In this document: one piece after another, positions 62,081 to 64,000 of the stretch
Layout of the letters: the number at the start of each line of letters is the position of its first letter
Position numbering within the stretch: position 1 is the stretch's first letter
DNA from: Streptomyces sp. H27-H1
GTDB taxonomy: Bacteria; Actinomycetota; Actinomycetes; Streptomycetales; Streptomycetaceae
Direction of reading: 5' to 3'
Assembly: GCF_026627445.1 (NCBI RefSeq)
Contig: NZ_JAPNLJ010000014.1
Span: forward strand, 124,001 to 188,000
Length of the DNA stretch: 64,000 nt
The notes under the pieces: model-generated
Seen by the model: only the letters and a program-made list of their open reading frames with translations
Told to the model about the DNA's origin: nothing
Database searches by the model: none
Program-made: the position numbers and the translations under genes

Positions 62081-64000
62081 TCAGCAGGTCTTGCGGTACG
62101 GGAGGTCCGGGAAGTGGGTGCGCCATTCGGACCGGGAGAGTCCGGTTCCGGCGACGCGGGTGCAGACGGACTCCGCGAGCCGGGCCGGGGCCACCTGGTG
62201 GGTGCGGACGGTGCTGTGTTCACCCGCGCTGTGCAGGGTGTGGCCGTCGCGGGAGAAGGCTACGGCGACGATCCTGTCTCCGGGGGTCGGCAGCGGTGAT
62301 CCCAGAGGCCTGCCCGAGTCCAGGTCCCAGAGCCGCAGCCCGCCGGAGGCGCCCGCCACGGCCAGGGTCCGGCCGTCGGGTGAGAAGGCCAGGGCGGTGA
62401 CGGCCCTTACGGAGTCCGGGCCTTCCGTGTCGAGGCCGATCGTGGCGGGGCCGATCGAGTCGAGACCGGCCGGAAGAGTGGCCAGGCGTCGCTCGGCCTC
62501 CCCGTCCCACAGTGTGACCCCGCCCGTCGCGTCGCCGACTGCCAGGCGTGTGCCGTCGGGGCTGTAGGTCATCACCCCGCCCCGTTCCGTGGTGGGGGCC
62601 CGCTCGGTGCGCCGGCCGGTGGGGATGTCGAAGGTGCCCGAGGTGGTCGCGAGCAGTCGGCCGTCAGGGCGGACCGCGACCGAGGAGGCTCGGTCGCTCC
62701 GTGGGCTCTCCACGGGGGAGATCCGGTCCTTCGTGAGGTCCTGGGGGCGGGTCCTGCGTCCGCTCGTCAGGTCCCGGACGTCCAGGGTGTCCATGCCCGC
62801 GCGCGTCGTGAGCAGGGACCGGCCGTCGGGTGAGACGGCCAGTCCCGTGATGGGCATCCGGGCGCCGAACGGCGCTGCCGGGTCCGTGGTGAGCGGGCGG
62901 GCCGTGTTCGCTCGGACGTCCCACAGGGTCGGCTCCTGGGCGGTCGGCCGCTGTGCGTTCCCGTCGTCGGAGCCTTCGGTGAAGTCGGTTCGGGCGTGGG
63001 CGAGGGTTCGCCCGTCGGGACTGAGCGCGAGCAGGTCCCGGCAGTCGTGTTCCGCAGGCTTCGCGGTGGGTTCCGTTGCGGCTTTCGGGCAGTGGGCCGC
63101 CGGGGTGCGGGCGGTACGCCGGCTGTCGGCGACCGCGTAGGCCTCGGCCCAGGAGCTGTCGCCCTGACGCCGGTCGACCGCGAGGGTCGTGGCGTCCGCG
63201 CTGAAGGTGCCCGTCGATGCCGGTTCGGGGTTCCAGTCCGGTGTGGCGGCCGGTCCGTAGGAGACCGTACGCACCATGGTGTCCCCGAGGCGGCGTTCGG
63301 TCAGGTACCTGATCACACCGTCCTTCGGGTCGATCCTGAGCTGGGAGGCGGCGCCGCTGGCGAGGGAGTACCGGAAGACCGGCCGTTCGGGCGCGGCGAG
63401 CCGCCACATCAGGATCTCGCGGCTGTCGACGGCGGCGGCGAACCGGCCGTCGGGGCTGGTGGTCACCTCGGTCAGGCCGGGGTGGTCGATCCGGGCCGGT
63501 TCCCGGCCCGTGATCGGGTCCCACAGGCTCAGGCCTTCCGGCGCCCTGGTCACGAGGACGGCGCCGTCGCCGGTGAAGGCGAACGAGTCGACCGCGCAGG
63601 CGCCGGGCCGGGTGGCGGGCAGCTCTGCGCCCCGGGTCACGTCCCAGACCCTCAGGGGTACGTCGGCCCGCTCGTAGGGGTTCGCCGCGTCCCATTCCCT
63701 GGCGCACAGGGCCAGGTAGCGGCCGTCCGGGCTGAGGGCCCACATCGGGTGCCGCTCGGTCGGCACCTCCAGCAGGGTGTGGCCGGTCCGTGCGTCCTGG
63801 AGCGAGAGCCGGCCGGCGGCACCGTCCATGTCCAGGTTGGCGATGACCTGTTCGGCGGCTGTCCAGGCGACCGACGAGCCCGCCGGCCGGGGCTCGGTGT
63901 CGAGTGCCGTCCCGGACGCCAGGTCCAGCCGACGCGCTCCGCCCCCGGATCCGGGGTCCGCCTTCTCCCCGGCCCCTTGTACGAGGGCGGCGCGGCCGTC
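62081..64000 (-). CDS. WD40 repeat protein, N-terminus beyond the window
   Basis: 640 codons in the window, open to the right edge. The frame continues upstream of ATG 63829 with coding-like residues, so the true start lies beyond 64000. WD40 blades recur ('RYLALCAREWD..RVWDVTRG', 'GLSLWDPITGREPARIDHPG', 'ALAFSPDGRTLAVAGASGGL', 'RLWDLDSGRPLGSPL'). The end is 'RLAESVCTRVAGTGLSRSEW'. In actinomycetes such C-terminal propellers are often fused to STAND NTPase or protease domains (nSTAND1-like); the missing part decides. Confidence 0.85.
   Translation of the reverse strand, partial: DGRAALVQGAGEKADPGSGGGARRLDLASGTALDTEPRPAGSSVAWTAAEQVIANLDMDGAAGRLSLQDARTGHTLLEVPTERHPMWALSPDGRYLALCAREWDAANPYERADVPLRVWDVTRGAELPATRPGACAVDSFAFTGDGAVLVTRAPEGLSLWDPITGREPARIDHPGLTEVTTSPDGRFAAAVDSREILMWRLAAPERPVFRYSLASGAASQLRIDPKDGVIRYLTERRLGDTMVRTVSYGPAATPDWNPEPASTGTFSADATTLAVDRRQGDSSWAEAYAVADSRRTARTPAAHCPKAATEPTAKPAEHDCRDLLALSPDGRTLAHARTDFTEGSDDGNAQRPTAQEPTLWDVRANTARPLTTDPAAPFGARMPITGLAVSPDGRSLLTTRAGMDTLDVRDLTSGRRTRPQDLTKDRISPVESPRSDRASSVAVRPDGRLLATTSGTFDIPTGRRTERAPTTERGGVMTYSPDGTRLAVGDATGGVTLWDGEAERRLATLPAGLDSIGPATIGLDTEGPDSVRAVTALAFSPDGRTLAVAGASGGLRLWDLDSGRPLGSPLPTPGDRIVAVAFSRDGHTLHSAGEHSTVRTHQVAPARLAESVCTRVAGTGLSRSEWRTHFPDLPYRKTC

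Overview
The window reads as a chromosomal arm of a Streptomyces-type actinomycete. It has very high GC, GTG starts, strong AGGAG ribosome binding sites and many regulators and secreted enzymes. An initiator tRNA argues for a chromosome rather than a dispensable plasmid. About a third of the recognisable coding sequence is broken (frameshifts, internal deletions, gene ends), which fits a recombining, decaying arm. Some single-base breaks lie in short homopolymers and could be consensus errors.

Region 1 (1-19.4 kb) resembles the dormancy/hypoxia regulon run by DevRS/DosRS in mycobacteria and OsdKR in Streptomyces. It has a coupled operon (zinc alcohol dehydrogenase, HTH-PPOX protein, beta-phosphoglucomutase-like HAD enzyme, GH65 phosphorylase), a DoxX-like membrane protein, a two-domain S30AE/HPF-like ribosome hibernation factor, universal stress proteins, phosphoketolase, a cyclic-nucleotide-binding-fold protein, a NarL/DevR-type response regulator, a double-GAF sensor kinase and a CBS-BON protein. 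Interspersed relics come from the same kind of gene set: Rv1733c-like, beta-CASP metallo-hydrolase, CBS, DUF1003, a third stress protein and slipin. A perfect 31-bp palindrome (18164-18194) lies between two divergent stress genes. Weaker sites with the same GGGACC-N3-GGTCCC core lie upstream of other members, suggesting one shared regulator.

Region 2 (19.4-35 kb) is mixed accessory sequence: anti-sigma-type ATPase, AraC regulator, flavodoxin-fold reductase, MscL with a zinc ribbon, Ser/Thr kinase, STAS protein, CYP152-type P450 peroxygenase beside an SDR relic, a small single-TM protein, a PLP decarboxylase divergent from a frameshifted M20 amidohydrolase, a DUF1254 protein and a DinB/maleylpyruvate-isomerase-fold protein.

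Region 3 (35-48.7 kb) starts at an initiator tRNA-fMet and carries mobile-element scars: ATP-dependent DNA ligase relic, primase-polymerase relic, IS5-family relic, a 95-97 bp repeat shared with 19404-19500, and a 415-bp array of 15 ACTGC motifs. Intact genes include a MerR regulator, a glycine-rich PGRS-like secreted protein, an M15-like secreted protein, a GDSL lipase, and a two-gene unit of a small helical protein and a large STAND NTPase that share a 12-residue peptide.

Region 4 (48.7-64 kb) holds a LigA-type NAD-dependent ligase, an alpha/beta hydrolase-TetR pair, a three-gene type III PKS operon organised like srsABC (phenolic lipids) with a divergent UbiA prenyltransferase, further relics (MpaB, ISL3 transposase, DUF418, MFS), a secreted lipase, and a WD40 protein running off the right edge.
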